Shown here: positions 63,212-64,000 of the stretch, piece after piece
How positions within the stretch are numbered: the first letter of the stretch is position 1
How the letters are laid out: the number at the start of each line of letters is the position of its first letter
NCBI RefSeq assembly: GCF_026339875.1
Contig: NZ_JAPEPZ010000001.1
Location: 5,890,001 to 5,954,000, forward strand
Length of the DNA stretch: 64,000 bases
Direction of reading: 5' to 3'
DNA from: Streptomyces sp. NBC_01571
GTDB lineage: Bacteria > Actinomycetota > Actinomycetes > Streptomycetales > Streptomycetaceae
Made by a program: the position numbers and the translations under genes
The notes under the pieces: generated by a model
Told to the model about the DNA's origin: nothing
Databases searched by the model: none
Seen by the model: the letters and a program-made list of their open reading frames with translations, nothing else

Positions 63212-64000
63212 CTACGACGGCGGCAGGCACTCCTTCGCCGGCGGCTTTCCCTCCGGCCAGGCGATCTTCACGAAGCGGGCGTGGGACTCGGGGGTCAGCT
63301 GCACGATCGGTACGGCCTTGTCGTACGGATTGCCGTGGGCGTCCAGACAGATCCACCCGCTCGCCCCGTTCACCCGCAGCTCCCTGCCCTTGACCTGCGG
63401 CCACTGGAGCCCCACGTCCGCGAGGGCCGGGATCCTCCCGGTCGGCGACGCCCCGCGGATGCCTCGCACGGCGAGCCGCATGGCGTCATGGGCGATGATC
63501 AGCTGGCCGTCGTCCAGGGCGATCGGGCCGACGGGACCGACCGGTTCCTTCGTGGCGCGGGCCAGCAGCGCCCGGAGCGCTTCCGCGTCGGCCGCGCCGC
63601 CCCCGGTCCTCGCGGAGTCCCTCAGCCAGGCGTCCGGGTGGGCGAGAGCCGTGTACCGCACGGTCAGCAGCGGGTCCTTCAGGGCGGCCGGGTCGAGGTC
63701 CTTGTCGCCGGCGAGGTACGAACCCTCGTCGCCGGTGAGCACGGTGAACCGGCGGTCGTGGCAGCCGCGCTGGCCCAGCGTGTTGATGAACTGGCGCAGT
63801 TGGGTGTGGCGCCCCGCGAACAGGACGGTGTCGGTACTGGCCGGGGTGTTGCACAGGATGTTGGTGATCTGCGCGAAGACGTTGGAGGTGCTGCCCTCCT
63901 TGCTGCGGTCGGCGGGGGGAGTGAAGGGCTGGGCCTCGTAGCGCGAGCCCGTGAGCATCTTCTCGAAGGACCCCTGCAGCGTGCGCGTGTACGGGTCGCC
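63212..64000 (-). CDS. Substrate-binding protein, C-terminal part (runs off window end)
   Basis: At least 262 residues are visible; the gene continues upstream past 64000. Segments such as TVLFAGRHTQLRQFINTLGQRG, RFTVLTGDEGSYLAG and the C-terminal GASGWICLDAHGNPYDKAVPIVQLTP resemble the type I periplasmic-binding fold of branched-chain amino-acid-like ABC substrate-binding proteins. Homologues in Streptomyces are annotated this way. The N terminus, signal and family subtype are not in the window. The gene ends at 63212, just beyond the MITE-like element. Confidence 0.6.
   Translation of the reverse strand, partial: GDPYTRTLQGSFEKMLTGSRYEAQPFTPPADRSKEGSTSNVFAQITNILCNTPASTDTVLFAGRHTQLRQFINTLGQRGCHDRRFTVLTGDEGSYLAGDKDLDPAALKDPLLTVRYTALAHPDAWLRDSARTGGGAADAEALRALLARATKEPVGPVGPIALDDGQLIIAHDAMRLAVRGIRGASPTGRIPALADVGLQWPQVKGRELRVNGASGWICLDAHGNPYDKAVPIVQLTPESHARFVKIAWPEGKPPAKECLPPS

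Overview
The window is chromosomal DNA from a Streptomyces species or a very close relative. The evidence is the extreme GC content with GC-rich third codon positions, frequent GTG/TTG starts, purine-rich ribosome binding sites, and Streptomyces-specific developmental genes (an ECF sigma factor of the BldN type with its membrane anti-sigma factor RsbN, and a small bdtA-like DNA-binding protein). The content is mostly core-chromosome housekeeping. I saw no prophage, CRISPR array, rRNA or tRNA gene, and no biosynthetic cluster.

Layout: (1) 1-10,700 carries an MFS transporter, an AcuC-type deacetylase, a phosphatase-like protein, bdtA-like, the 32-residue ribosomal protein bS22, an epimerase and acyltransferase pair, then rsbN and bldN on the minus strand, a 950-bp non-coding stretch with two tandem repeat arrays, and a HAD hydrolase. 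(2) 10,860-18,120 is the redox and tetrapyrrole block: glutaredoxin-like protein, rex with a near-perfect Rex operator in front of it, then translationally coupled hemA-hemC-hemD(cysG fusion) and hemB. (3) 18,160-27,450 holds lipoproteins and secreted proteins, a membrane HTH regulator, a SAM methyltransferase and divergent argS / class I lysS. (4) 27,520-36,640 has a DUF2637 membrane protein, two DUF3558 lipoproteins, rtcB, an SDR coupled to a 52-residue membrane protein, an YnfA-type protein, and a flavin-dependent monooxygenase/FMN-reductase pair. (5) 37,080-53,470 is a two-component system followed by a potassium-transport island: three APC-type permeases (two KimA-like), kdpFABC with an extra 27-residue membrane ORF in front, kdpE, and a decayed kdpD remnant. 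(6) 54,600-62,560 contains hemL, a histidine phosphatase, a Tat lipoprotein deacetylase-like protein and a System II cytochrome c maturation operon (ResA-like, CcdA, ResB, CcsB). It ends with an SRPBCC protein, a MITE-like element and a truncated substrate-binding protein.

Working together: Rex senses NADH/NAD+ and sits at the head of the haem operon. HemACDB, HemL and the cytochrome c assembly genes are all in this window, so most early haem synthesis and haem attachment are close together. The potassium island is unusual. Its sensor kinase gene kdpD is broken (internal deletion, three frame changes, catalytic His lost) while the regulator gene kdpE is intact. I find at least eight copies of an 11-bp-period heptamer direct repeat (consensus GCGTCAA-N4-GCGTCAA) in front of the permease, kdpD-remnant, kdpF and kimA-like genes. 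I propose these as KdpE operators that define a local K+ regulon. Other points for a second look are the CTAG-bounded 173-bp MITE with a remnant near 34,450, a perfect TGTTGCGCGCAACA palindrome in front of the DUF2637 gene, and BldD-like boxes at bdtA and bldN.
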